Assembly: GCF_039543225.1 (NCBI RefSeq)
Contig: NZ_BAABJI010000002.1
Coordinates: forward strand, 868,001 to 932,000
DNA from: Mucilaginibacter defluvii
Lineage (GTDB): Bacteria > Bacteroidota > Bacteroidia > Sphingobacteriales > Sphingobacteriaceae
Length of the DNA: 64,000 bases
Reading direction: 5' to 3'
Shown here: positions 45,294 through 54,568 of the stretch, one piece after another
Position numbering within the stretch: position 1 is the first letter of the stretch
How the letters are laid out: each line of letters starts with the position of its first letter
The notes under the pieces: model-generated
Seen by the model: only the letters and a program-made list of their open reading frames with translations
What the model was told of the DNA's origin: nothing
Databases searched by the model: none
Translations under genes and position numbers: made by a program

Positions 45294-45757
45294 GATAATG
45301 ATTTGGATAGTTAAGGGGTTAGTTAGTAATTTTTAGTTGATATCAATTATTTAAGATGAATTTTTAAGCATATGCGTATTTAATTTGATTTGAATTCACA
45401 TTTAACCTATATAATATTTAACAATAAGTGCATTTATACATTTAAAATAGATTTAGCTGTGAATATTAAGTTATTTTTGACTAAAATATATATGCAAAAT
45501 CACAAAACAAAATTATTAATGTATTTTATTGGAAAAATTATAAAATACACACTCGTTTTTTGAGCAAATATGAATTTTACACATCGTTTATTAACGGTTT
45601 TTAAAATTTTTAATAACTTATTGAATACTCAAACGAAAAATTTAAATCAAAAAGAGAAATTATCTGCAAAAAGAAACTTGAATTATCGAAAATCTGTCGT
45701 GTTGGATAGATAAATACTTTGTTCTATTTTTGAACGACCTAAAAAAATTGATCCAAT
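45294..45757. promoter_or_regulatory. Long divergent control region between porin and glnN
   Basis: This 464-bp, very AT-rich region holds no convincing gene. The plus-strand glnN promoter (45702-45732) is identifiable. The porin promoter is not obvious. The length exceeds what two promoters need and could contain regulator sites or an untranslated leader. Confidence 0.6.
45702..45732 (+). promoter_or_regulatory. glnN promoter (TTG-N20-TATTTTTG)
   Basis: TTG at 45702-45704, a 20-bp spacer and an exact -7 box TATTTTTG at 45725-45732. The predicted start lies about 20 nt before the glnN ATG. One of the best promoter matches in the window. Confidence 0.65.
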
Positions 45758-47935
45758 ATGTCGAATACCCGTTTTCAAGCGCTGCAATCGGTGCTAAACC
45801 GTACCGTGCCGGAGATAAAAGCGCCTTCAACAAAAATTTCTGATTTTTACGGAGCCAATGTTTTCGATAAAAAGAAAATGAAGGAATATTTATCTGATGA
45901 TGCGTATGCAAGCGTTATCAATTCAATAGAGCATGGCGAGCCTATACAACGCGACATGGCCGAGCAGGTAGCTTCAGCTATGCGTGCCTGGGCTATAAGC
46001 AAAAGTGCTACACACTACACACATTGGTTTCAGCCATTAACCGGCAGCACTGCCGAAAAACACGATTCATTTTTCGAGCCCACGGCTGACGGTGGCGCCA
46101 TTGAACGCTTTTCAGGCGATGCGCTGGCACAACAAGAGCCGGATGCATCAAGCTTTCCAAGCGGTGGCATACGTAATACTTTTGAAGCACGCGGATACAC
46201 AGCCTGGGATCCGTCATCACCGGCGTTCCTGATGGGGCGCACCTTATGTATACCTACTGTGTTTGTATCATACACTGGCGAAGCGCTGGATTATAAAGTA
46301 CCGTTATTAAAAGCGTTAACCGCGCTGGATAAAGCAGCCGTTGATGTTTGCCACTACTTTGATAAAAGCATCGAGAAGGTAAACGCATCCTTAGGCATCG
46401 AGCAGGAGTACTTTTTGGTTGACATCGCCCTGTTTAATGCACGGCCGGATTTATATGTAACCGGCCGTACGCTGTTTGGCCATATATCAGCCAAAAACCA
46501 GCAGTTAGAAGATCATTATTTCGGTTCGATACCCGAGCGTGTGCTTGCTTTTATGCAGGATATGGAAACTGAGGCTTTGTTATTAGGTATACCTTTAAAG
46601 ACCCGCCATAACGAAGTAGCGCCATCGCAGTTTGAGTGCGCCCCTATATATGAGGAGATCAACCTGGCTATTGACCATAACCAACTATTGATGGATTTGA
46701 TGGATCGCGTAGCTAAACGCCATAACTTTAAAGTACTGCTGCACGAAAAACCTTATGCCGGCATCAACGGCTCGGGTAAGCACAATAACTGGAGCATGAT
46801 TACCAATACAGGTAAAAACCTGTTGTCGCCGGGCAAAACGCCTAAAAACAACCTGATGTTCCTTACCTTTTTTGTAAACACTATTAAAGCTGTTTATGAG
46901 CATGCCGACCTGTTGCGTGCTTCAATCGCATCAGTAAATAACGATCATCGTTTGGGTGCCAATGAAGCGCCACCCGCTATTATCTCCATTTTTTTAGGCA
47001 GCCAGCTTACCGAGGTGCTCGATGAGATCGAAACATCTCGCCTGAGCAAAAAAATAAAAGAGGAAAACACGCTTTGGCAAGGTATTCCTAAAATACCGCA
47101 AATATTAGCCGACAATACCGACCGTAACCGCACCTCTCCTTTTGCCTTTACCGGTAATAAATTTGAGTTGCGCGCGGTGGGCTCATCGGCCAACTCGGCC
47201 AGCCCCATGACCGTGCTGAACCTGATTGTTGCGGATCAGCTTAAAAAATTCAAGACCGACGTTGATAAGCTCCTGAAGAAGGGCGAGAAAAAGGATGTAG
47301 CCCTTATGATGACGATTAAGCGTTATTTGAAAGAATCACGCAGCATACGGTTTGAAGGCAATGGTTACAGCGAGGATTGGGAGAAGGAAGCCGAAGCACG
47401 CGGCTTGTCGAACATCAAAACCACGCCAAAGGCGCTTGATGTAATGATAACTGAAAAAACCGCCGAGCTTTTTGCCAACACCGGCGTGTTTACGCCACGC
47501 GAAGCACATGCCCGCCACGAAATATTGCTTGAAAGCTATTATAAAAAAGTACAGATAGAAGCGCGGGTTATGGGCGAATTGGCCAACAACGTAATTATTC
47601 CGGCGGCCATCGCTTACCAAAGTAAACTGGTTGAAAACGTAAAGGGACTCAAAGATATCGGCCTGGATAAAAGCACCTACAAGGCGCAACTGGATATCAT
47701 TACCAGATTATCGGAGCACATCAACTTTGTAAAAGACAATGTTGAAGAAATGGTTCAGGCGCGTAAAAACATCAATAACAATGTTGAGGATGTGCGCCAG
47801 AAAGCCATTGATTACGATGAAAAGGTACGCTCCTACTTTCAGCCTATACGTTACCATGTTGACAAACTGGAGCAACTGGTTGACGACTCGCTTTGGCCTC
47901 TACCAAAGTTCAGGGAATTATTATTCTTTAAATAG
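45758..47935 (+). CDS. glnN: Glutamine synthetase type III
   Basis: 725 aa, the length typical of GlnN (type III), which forms a dodecamer unlike GSI. Motifs: SATHYTHWFQPLTGSTAEKHDSF and EQEYFLVD (metal and substrate binding), EVAPSQFECAPIYEEINLAIDHN, GINGSGKHNNWSM (ATP binding) and GNKFELRAVGSSANSASP. It makes glutamine from glutamate, ammonia and ATP in the cytoplasm. Promoter at 45702-45732; shared terminator after it. Confidence 0.97.
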   Translation: MSNTRFQALQSVLNRTVPEIKAPSTKISDFYGANVFDKKKMKEYLSDDAYASVINSIEHGEPIQRDMAEQVASAMRAWAISKSATHYTHWFQPLTGSTAEKHDSFFEPTADGGAIERFSGDALAQQEPDASSFPSGGIRNTFEARGYTAWDPSSPAFLMGRTLCIPTVFVSYTGEALDYKVPLLKALTALDKAAVDVCHYFDKSIEKVNASLGIEQEYFLVDIALFNARPDLYVTGRTLFGHISAKNQQLEDHYFGSIPERVLAFMQDMETEALLLGIPLKTRHNEVAPSQFECAPIYEEINLAIDHNQLLMDLMDRVAKRHNFKVLLHEKPYAGINGSGKHNNWSMITNTGKNLLSPGKTPKNNLMFLTFFVNTIKAVYEHADLLRASIASVNNDHRLGANEAPPAIISIFLGSQLTEVLDEIETSRLSKKIKEENTLWQGIPKIPQILADNTDRNRTSPFAFTGNKFELRAVGSSANSASPMTVLNLIVADQLKKFKTDVDKLLKKGEKKDVALMMTIKRYLKESRSIRFEGNGYSEDWEKEAEARGLSNIKTTPKALDVMITEKTAELFANTGVFTPREAHARHEILLESYYKKVQIEARVMGELANNVIIPAAIAYQSKLVENVKGLKDIGLDKSTYKAQLDIITRLSEHINFVKDNVEEMVQARKNINNNVEDVRQKAIDYDEKVRSYFQPIRYHVDKLEQLVDDSLWPLPKFRELLFFK

Positions 47936-47942
47936 AAAAAGC

Positions 47943-47970
47943 AAAGGGGCATCGAAACGATGCCCCTTTT
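47943..47970. terminator. Bidirectional terminator between glnN and the ClC gene
   Basis: A 12-bp stem (AAAGGGGCATCG and complement, AAA loop) with T and A runs on either side, between convergent genes. Confidence 0.88.
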
Positions 47971-47972
47971 TA

Positions 47973-49757
47973 TTAGTGTGCAAACAAGTCGGCCTGCTTA
48001 TGCTGCGCGATAAAGGCTTCGCGGTATTGAGCCAACAAGGCCGATTTTGAAACAAAGCCGATAAAGCGCCCATCCTGCTCAACAGGTAGTTGCCAAACAT
48101 CCAACCGGTCAAACTGCTTCATCACGGCATCAACCGGCTCGTGATATTTTATTATCGCAGGTGGCGTTATCATAATTTCGGCTACAGTATGGTCGGCAAA
48201 ATCATCGGTAAACAACTGCCGGCGAATTTCGTCAACCAAAACCACCCCATCAATGCGCTTATCAGCGCCAAGTACCGGGAAAATATTAGCCGGACTTAGT
48301 GATATCACTTTATAAAAATCGCGTATGGATAACTCTTTGCTAACCGCTGTAAAATTGCGGTTAATTACGCTATCAATAGTGATAGAGGATAGCATGTCAT
48401 AATCATGGTCGGGGTGAATATTGCGCTCGTGAACCAGATCGTGCCAGTACATATTATGCGGATTAAAATGGCGGGATATAATGTACGATATGGCCGACAC
48501 GATCATCAGCGGAATAAATAACACATAGCCACCCGTTATTTCGGCAATCAAAAATATAGCTGTTAGCGGCGCATGCAAAACGCCGCTTAGCGCGCCCGCC
48601 ATTCCGACAGCGATAAAGTTACTGGTATTAAGATGTATCAAACCGGTAAGGTTACAGCCGTAAGCGATAAACAAACCTAAGAACGCTCCGGTAAACATGG
48701 TTGGCGCAAATGTACCCCCATTACCGCCCGAGCCGATGGTTATACCGGCGGCGATTATCTTCATAAATACCAGCAGTGCAATAAACCCTAACAAAGCCAG
48801 CGGATGATTAAGGTATTGGCTCAGTAGCGATTCATCTTTAATAGCCTCGATGTTTCCGTTTAAGGCCTGTTGCAGATCATGGTAACCCTCGCCGAACAGC
48901 GGTGGAAAAATCAGGATCAAAACACCGAGCAATAGCCCGCCGGCCACGGCCCGTACATAACGGTTTTGATTAACGAACAATCCTTTTTCAAGTTTGCCTG
49001 CAACTGTCGAGATATATACTGACACCAAACCGCATAATACTCCTAACAATATATAAAATGGCAATGCCTGCATCACCCAACCTTCGGTAACCAGGTGAAA
49101 TAATTGGCCCGAGTACAAAGTTTTTGACACCACCACCCCGGTTGCCGAAGCAATGAGCAAAGGTATAAAAGTAGGTATGGTAATCTCTCCTATTAATAAT
49201 TCAAGCGAAAACAGCACCCCCGCTATCGGGCTGTTAAACACAGCTGCGATACCCGCAGAAGTGCCCGCTGCAAGCAACACGGTTTTTTCGTAAGCGGATA
49301 GTTTGAAAAATCTGCCAGTGTTTGAGCCGATGGCGGCGCCCGTACATACGATTGGCGCTTCAAGTCCGGATGAACCGCCAAAACCAACCGTTAACGAACT
49401 GCTTATTAAATGCGAATAAACATTATTGAATAATATGTTCGACCGATTACGTTTAATGTTAACCAAAATATTGCCGATGCCCTTTTGTATTTTATCTCTG
49501 TTAATAAGGTGTAAATAAGCTACCGTAGCCAATATACCCAGGGCCGGTAAAAACACGTAAATAAAATGGTAAGGTAAATGCGCGGAAATGTTCCGGCTTA
49601 GCTCTTCCATAAAATGCACCATAAACTTAAGCACCACCGCTGCCAAACCGCCCATAAGGCCTACAAATACACTACAGTATATCAGGAAATTGCGTTGACT
49701 GTTGAGGGTTGATCGTAATCGGTTAAGTTTATAGGTAAGCGTTTTAAGTATATACAT
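47973..49757 (-). CDS. ClC-type chloride channel/transporter with CBS domains
   Basis: About 594 aa from ATG 49757; a TTG at 49772 was rejected. The first 430 residues are ClC helices with GFGGSSGLEAPIVCTGAAIG (the external gating Glu lies in the GLEAP form of GREGP), FNSPIAGVLFSLE, and GSGGNGGTFAPTMFTGAFLG. Two CBS modules follow (about 470-590: IDSVINRNFTAVSKELSIRD, IMITPPAIIKYHEPVDAVMK), likely nucleotide-sensing. It moves chloride, perhaps coupled to protons. It diverges from purM by 64 bp. Confidence 0.9.
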   Translation of the reverse strand: MYILKTLTYKLNRLRSTLNSQRNFLIYCSVFVGLMGGLAAVVLKFMVHFMEELSRNISAHLPYHFIYVFLPALGILATVAYLHLINRDKIQKGIGNILVNIKRNRSNILFNNVYSHLISSSLTVGFGGSSGLEAPIVCTGAAIGSNTGRFFKLSAYEKTVLLAAGTSAGIAAVFNSPIAGVLFSLELLIGEITIPTFIPLLIASATGVVVSKTLYSGQLFHLVTEGWVMQALPFYILLGVLCGLVSVYISTVAGKLEKGLFVNQNRYVRAVAGGLLLGVLILIFPPLFGEGYHDLQQALNGNIEAIKDESLLSQYLNHPLALLGFIALLVFMKIIAAGITIGSGGNGGTFAPTMFTGAFLGLFIAYGCNLTGLIHLNTSNFIAVGMAGALSGVLHAPLTAIFLIAEITGGYVLFIPLMIVSAISYIISRHFNPHNMYWHDLVHERNIHPDHDYDMLSSITIDSVINRNFTAVSKELSIRDFYKVISLSPANIFPVLGADKRIDGVVLVDEIRRQLFTDDFADHTVAEIMITPPAIIKYHEPVDAVMKQFDRLDVWQLPVEQDGRFIGFVSKSALLAQYREAFIAQHKQADLFAH

Positions 49758-49789
49758 AGCAAATTTTGGCAATGTGAAATTTTTAGAAG

Positions 49790-49818
49790 TTGAAAAAAGC
49801 GATTAAGCCGTATATTTG
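49790..49818 (+). promoter_or_regulatory. purM promoter (TTG-N18-TATATTTG)
   Basis: TTG at 49790-49792, an 18-bp spacer and an exact -7 box TATATTTG at 49811-49818, only 3 nt before the purM ATG. This predicts a leaderless purM transcript. Confidence 0.6.
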
Positions 49819-49821
49819 CCC

Positions 49822-51003
49822 ATGACTTCTTCGCAAAGATACGATCAGCGCGGCGTGTCGGCATCAAAGGATGATGTGCACAACGCGATCAAAAACATCG
49901 ACAAAGGTATATATCCTAAAGCTTTTTGTAAGATAATTCCTGATATTTTAACAAACGACCCGGATTACTGCAATATTATGCACGCCGACGGCGCGGGCAC
50001 CAAATCGTCATTAGCGTATACTTACTGGAAAGAAACCGGTGATATATCCGTATGGCGCGGCATAGCGCAGGATGCCATCATCATGAACATTGACGACCTG
50101 CTTTGCGTAGGCGCGGTTGATAATATCCTGTTATCATCAACCATCGGCCGTAACAAAAACCTGATACCGGGTGAAGTTATTGCTGCTATAATTAATGGTA
50201 CCGAAGAAATTTTGGCTGAGCTGCGTGATGCGGGCATCGGCATATATTCCACCGGTGGCGAAACTGCCGACGTGGGCGACCTGGTGCGCACCATCATTGT
50301 CGACTCTACCGTTACCTGCCGCATGAAACGCGAAGATGTTATCTCGAACCACCGAATTAAACCCGGCAATGTAATTGTAGGCCTGGCCTCATACGGACAA
50401 GCCACATACGAAACCGAATACAATGGTGGCATGGGAAGCAACGGCTTAACCTCGGCAAGGCACGATGTGTTTAACAAAACCATTGCCGACAAATATCCGG
50501 AAAGTTACGATGCAGGTATTCCTTATGATTTGATCTTCTCCGGCTCAAAAAGTCTGACTGATCAAATTGAAATTGGAAATGGAAAAACCGTAACAGCGGG
50601 CAAACTTGTGCTATCACCAACACGCACTTACGCCCCAATCATTAAAGCTATATTGGAAAGATACCGCTCGCAAATTGATGGCATGGTACATTGTAGCGGC
50701 GGCGCACAAACCAAAGTGCTCCATTTTGTGGATGATGTACACGTGATAAAAGATAACCTTTTCCCGGTGCCACCTTTGTTTAAATTGATCCATGAAGAAT
50801 CAGGCACCTCATGGCAGGAAATGTATAAGGTGTTCAATATGGGCCACCGCATGGAGCTCTATGTATCTGAAGATATTGCTGCCGACATTATCGCCATATC
50901 AAAGAGCTTTAATGTAGATGCGCAGATCATCGGCCGTGTTGAAGCTGCTGATAAAAAGCAGGTAACCATACAATCGGAATTTGGGGAGTTTGTATATAAT
51001 TAA
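49822..51003 (+). CDS. purM: Phosphoribosylformylglycinamidine cyclo-ligase
   Basis: 393 aa from ATG 49822 (MTSSQRYDQRGVSASKDDVH). Recognisable PurM/AIR-synthase segments: IMHADGAGTKSSLAYTYW (glycine-rich ATP binding), VWRGIAQDAIIMNIDDLLCVGA, GIYSTGGETADVGDLVRTII and VHCSGGAQTKVLHFVDDVHV. It closes the imidazole ring to give AIR in purine synthesis. The length is a little more than E. coli PurM. The start overlaps no SD; the promoter box lies directly before it. purL is at 40122-42344. Confidence 0.9.
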   Translation: MTSSQRYDQRGVSASKDDVHNAIKNIDKGIYPKAFCKIIPDILTNDPDYCNIMHADGAGTKSSLAYTYWKETGDISVWRGIAQDAIIMNIDDLLCVGAVDNILLSSTIGRNKNLIPGEVIAAIINGTEEILAELRDAGIGIYSTGGETADVGDLVRTIIVDSTVTCRMKREDVISNHRIKPGNVIVGLASYGQATYETEYNGGMGSNGLTSARHDVFNKTIADKYPESYDAGIPYDLIFSGSKSLTDQIEIGNGKTVTAGKLVLSPTRTYAPIIKAILERYRSQIDGMVHCSGGAQTKVLHFVDDVHVIKDNLFPVPPLFKLIHEESGTSWQEMYKVFNMGHRMELYVSEDIAADIIAISKSFNVDAQIIGRVEAADKKQVTIQSEFGEFVYN

Positions 51004-51020
51004 ACCTGTGTTTAATCGAC

Positions 51021-51054
51021 AAAAATGCCTGTTGAACATTCAACAGGCATTTTT
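51021..51054 (+). terminator. Terminator of purM
   Basis: A 16-bp stem (AAAAATGCCTGTTGAA and complement) with a two-base centre, closing in T5. Confidence 0.88.
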
Positions 51055-51063
51055 TGTGAAAAT

Positions 51064-51095
51064 AAAACGCCTGCCGGATATCCGGCAGGCGTTTT
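51064..51095 (-). terminator. Perfect 32-bp palindrome, terminator of the TonB receptor gene
   Basis: AAAACGCCTGCCGGAT is followed directly by its exact complement. It lies 20 bp after the 51115-54270 gene and 9 bp from the purM terminator, so each convergent gene has its own hairpin. Confidence 0.82.
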
Positions 51096-51114
51096 CACTA
51101 TTAAATAAGCTATT

Positions 51115-54100
51115 TTAGTTAAAGATGTATCTGATACCGAATTGGCCTTGCCATCTTGAAGCTAAGTCAGATAAATCATATCCATCAGGATTTGACCTAC
51201 TATAGTTAAAACCTTTAGCGCTGGTTGTTGAAATTAACTGAACAGCCTGATTTTGGTTAAAATAAGATCTGCCCCAATCCTTATTGATTAGGTTACCAAC
51301 GTTAAATATATCAAATGTAAGTTGCAGCTTATGGTTCTTACCTTTAATAAGTGTACCCAGATCTTGCGTAATACGCACATCAAAATGGTGTTCCCAAGGG
51401 GTAGTAGCAGCATTTCTCGCGGTGTATTTACCTTTATTTTTGCTCAGATAAGGATCTCTATTGATAAACGATTCAAGGTTTGCCCATTGCTGATCTGCAG
51501 TAAGGGTAACTACACCATTCCTATCTTTTATATCCTGTAAGTTTATTTGAGATCTGTTAGCAGGTACAAATAACAGGTCATTGCTAAAACGACCATCGCC
51601 GTTTAAATCACCATTATAAACATAGCTGTATGGAGTACCAGAGAAGCCTGCATAAAATAAATTAATGCCTGTAGCAAAATTCTTATTCTTACCATAGCTA
51701 ACTTTGTATCCACCACTACCTACTATACGATGGCGGGTTTCATAATAAGAAGTGGCTAAAGGTAAGTTATTAGGACCGTTTACATTTTGTACAAACTCCC
51801 AGTTTGAAAGAGCTGTACTACTTGTTCCTGAATTTAAATCAGTTGCACGGTTGTACGTATAAGCAACCATAGCGTTCAGACCAAAATCAAAATTCTTTTG
51901 TAGTTGGCCGGTTATTGAATAAGTATAACCCTTATTGGTATTAGTTAAGTAAATAACGTTAGTAAACGCCGGATCAACCTTATTGGTGTTGGCTGTGCTA
52001 TATAACGGACGAGTATCAGCGCCACCGGTGTAAACAGGATCAATAACGGCCGCCTGATTATTAACAGCAGGTGCTGCTTTCAGGTTAAGGTCTGTATAGT
52101 TTACATTATTCATTGTTTTTGAATAAATACCTTCAATAGTACCAATAATACCATATGGCAATTTTACATCAGCAGCTAAGTTAAACCTTGCTACTTGAGG
52201 TATTTTGAAATCTTTATTAACCGCATTGATTTCGGTTGTAGCAACTGGTCCGCCAACGTCTTTCTGTTTGTCTACGTTAGGTTCAAAACCATTACCACCA
52301 TTAATAGCAGTACCACGTACATCAACAGTACCTAACAATAGGCCACTGTTAACAAATTGGTTAGACAGCCATACAAAGGGTACGCGGCCAGAGAAAATAC
52401 CTGCACCACCGCGAATTTGTACTGAACGATCACCGTTAATGTCGTAATTAAAACCTACACGCGGAGCCCAAAGTAATTTGCCACTTGGGGTTTCATCTGT
52501 ACGAACACCCGGGAATGATGTCTCAACTTTAGCATTATATAACGGCTTATCATTGATGATAGGCATATCAACACGTAAACCTAACGTTAACCTGAAACCT
52601 TCAAAAGCATCAAATTCATCCTGAGCATATAAACCTAACTGTGCAGCGCTGAATTTAGCTGATGGTGATGGGTTATTTGGCAGTAAAGAATATGAAGCAC
52701 GTGCTTGTTGAGGAACATTTGTAAGGAAATTGTTAACGTTTTCAAAATCCCAACGACCGTTCAAGTTATTGATAAACAAGTTATCAAACTTAAAAAATTC
52801 GTTATGCGTACCAAATGTAAATGTATGCTTACCTGCGTAATATTTAAAGTTATCAGTAAACTCAAATATATCCTGGCTAAGGCTGTTTGCAACTGAGCTG
52901 CGCTCTGAACCTAAGTATGCGCTGTTAGAGGAGATATTGTCAATATTTTTAACCTGGATCTGAGGAAACAGAGCTCCTGCAGTTTCGCGGTTATCACGTA
53001 TTGCCGAGTATCCTAAAATCAAATTATTTGAAAACCGGTTTGAAAAATTACTTCTCAATTCAGCTACCGTTATATTTTGTTTATTATTAAACTTATAAAG
53101 GTTATTGCTAAAAGCAAAGTTAGTACCGTTGCGTGTTAAATTGTCATCAAACGCACTCACATAGTTATGGCGCAGTGTTAGCTGATGTTTATCATTAATG
53201 TTCCAGTCAAAACGAATAAATGCTTTGTCATTATTCCTGCGCAAGTTTACTTCTTCGTATGATCCTACATCGTATTTGTAAGTATCCATCATATAATTTT
53301 TGATGCTTTGAGCGGTAGCTGTAGTGATAGCAGCCCCAGCGTCGCCTGCATTAAAAGTTGACGGAGCTTCACGACGACCAAGCTCACCACTTACAAAAAA
53401 GAATAACTTATTTTTTATAATTGGTGCACCTACTCTAAATCCATATTGATTATCGGTAAAATTGGTGTATTTAGCATCAGTTAATGGATTTTTACCAACT
53501 AAACCCTGGCTTTTGCCATAAAAATAAGCCGAGGCCTGTACTTCATTTGTACCAGAACGGGTTACAGCGTTTATGCCACCACCGGTAAAGTTACCATATG
53601 ATACGTCATAAGGCGCCAATACAACCTGAATTTCCTGGATCGCATCAAGTGCAATAGGCTGCGTGCTTGCCTGGCCACCCGGAGTACCTGATCCCGAAAG
53701 GCCGAATACATCGTTATTTACCGCACCATCAATGGTAATGTTATTAAACCTGTTGCTCACACCGCCAAATGAGTTGCCATTAGCTTGTGGTGTTAAACGG
53801 GTAAAATCCTGTAATGAACGCGAAAGAGTTGGCAAATTTTCAAGTTGTGCTTTGCTGATGTTGGTTGAAGCACCTGTACGTTTGCTATTCATTACAGCAT
53901 CCTTACGACCGGTAATTTGTACTTCACTCAGACTTACTCCATTTTGAGATAAAGTAAAATTAAGCACAAACTGCTCGCCTAATCTCAAATTGATATTATC
54001 TGTAGTACTTTTTTCATACCCTATGTATGAAGCCTCGATAAGGTAAGGGCCGCCAACACGCATGTTAGGGATGGTATAACGACCATCGGCATTGGTAGAT

Positions 54101-54270
54101 GTGTAATAATTTGTTCCGCTGGGCTGGTGAGTAGCTTTAATTGTAGCGCCAATTAAAGTTTCGCCTTTAGCGTCTTTGATAACTCCGGTTAAGCTACTCG
54201 TAGTAACCTGCGAATAGGCTGCACCTAAAGTCAACATGGAGAAAAATAAAAAAAGTAAAAACTTTCTCAT
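51115..54270 (-). CDS. Oar-like TonB-dependent receptor with carboxypeptidase-regulatory domain
   Basis: 1051 aa from ATG 54270 (MRKFLLFLFFSMLTLGAAYS). Domains in order: signal peptide; carboxypeptidase regulatory-like Ig domain (SSLTGVIKDAKGETLIGATI onward, YTIPNMRVGGPYLIEASY); plug with QNGVSLSEVQITGRKD and VSNRFNNITIDGAVNNDVFG; and a large barrel with GGINAVTRSGTNEVQASAYF, ending FGIRYIFN. This is the Oar/TonB-dependent receptor layout with unknown ligand (peptide or large molecule likely). No SusD partner is adjacent. A -7 box (54312-54319, minus) lies 42 nt before the start. Confidence 0.9.
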   Translation of the reverse strand: MRKFLLFLFFSMLTLGAAYSQVTTSSLTGVIKDAKGETLIGATIKATHQPSGTNYYTSTNADGRYTIPNMRVGGPYLIEASYIGYEKSTTDNINLRLGEQFVLNFTLSQNGVSLSEVQITGRKDAVMNSKRTGASTNISKAQLENLPTLSRSLQDFTRLTPQANGNSFGGVSNRFNNITIDGAVNNDVFGLSGSGTPGGQASTQPIALDAIQEIQVVLAPYDVSYGNFTGGGINAVTRSGTNEVQASAYFYGKSQGLVGKNPLTDAKYTNFTDNQYGFRVGAPIIKNKLFFFVSGELGRREAPSTFNAGDAGAAITTATAQSIKNYMMDTYKYDVGSYEEVNLRRNNDKAFIRFDWNINDKHQLTLRHNYVSAFDDNLTRNGTNFAFSNNLYKFNNKQNITVAELRSNFSNRFSNNLILGYSAIRDNRETAGALFPQIQVKNIDNISSNSAYLGSERSSVANSLSQDIFEFTDNFKYYAGKHTFTFGTHNEFFKFDNLFINNLNGRWDFENVNNFLTNVPQQARASYSLLPNNPSPSAKFSAAQLGLYAQDEFDAFEGFRLTLGLRVDMPIINDKPLYNAKVETSFPGVRTDETPSGKLLWAPRVGFNYDINGDRSVQIRGGAGIFSGRVPFVWLSNQFVNSGLLLGTVDVRGTAINGGNGFEPNVDKQKDVGGPVATTEINAVNKDFKIPQVARFNLAADVKLPYGIIGTIEGIYSKTMNNVNYTDLNLKAAPAVNNQAAVIDPVYTGGADTRPLYSTANTNKVDPAFTNVIYLTNTNKGYTYSITGQLQKNFDFGLNAMVAYTYNRATDLNSGTSSTALSNWEFVQNVNGPNNLPLATSYYETRHRIVGSGGYKVSYGKNKNFATGINLFYAGFSGTPYSYVYNGDLNGDGRFSNDLLFVPANRSQINLQDIKDRNGVVTLTADQQWANLESFINRDPYLSKNKGKYTARNAATTPWEHHFDVRITQDLGTLIKGKNHKLQLTFDIFNVGNLINKDWGRSYFNQNQAVQLISTTSAKGFNYSRSNPDGYDLSDLASRWQGQFGIRYIFN

Positions 54271-54311
54271 GTGGTGAAAATTTGTCAATAAATCAGTTAA
54301 TTAATATTCTG

Positions 54312-54319
54312 CAAAAATA
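54312..54319 (-). promoter_or_regulatory. -7 box of the Oar-like receptor gene (TATTTTTG)
   Basis: An exact TAnnTTTG on the minus strand, 41 nt upstream of the ATG at 54270. No TTG at the usual -33 distance. Confidence 0.45.
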
Positions 54320-54532
54320 TAGAAAAGTTTTGCGCTCTATGTTAACTTAACATTAACTATTCTAAAAAATTTATCAACATTAATATGCATTTAATTAAAA
54401 AGTTACAACACGCGCTTTAATTTATTGCTTAAATCATATTAAATGTACAGCAAACTTCAAAGTTGAGTTTGCAGGGGTGTTAAAGTTACACAACGGTGAA
54501 ACCGGCTATTTCGTCATTTCAGGCTATTTACT

Positions 54533-54540
54533 TAGCTTTG
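54533..54540 (+). promoter_or_regulatory. -7 box of lpdA (TAGCTTTG)
   Basis: An exact TAnnTTTG, 28 nt before the lpdA ATG. The -33 position shows TTTC rather than TTG. The rest of the spacer 54271-54568 is AT-rich with no other feature seen. Confidence 0.45.
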
Positions 54541-54568
54541 GCAACAACAAAAACATATAACAAGTAAT

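Noticed and set aside
49816..49821. TTG start of purM six bases upstream
   Set aside because: It falls inside the exact -7 box; ATG 49822 is more plausible.
53663..53947. 94-aa plus-strand ORF
   Set aside because: Antisense to the plug region of the Oar-like receptor; no independent evidence.
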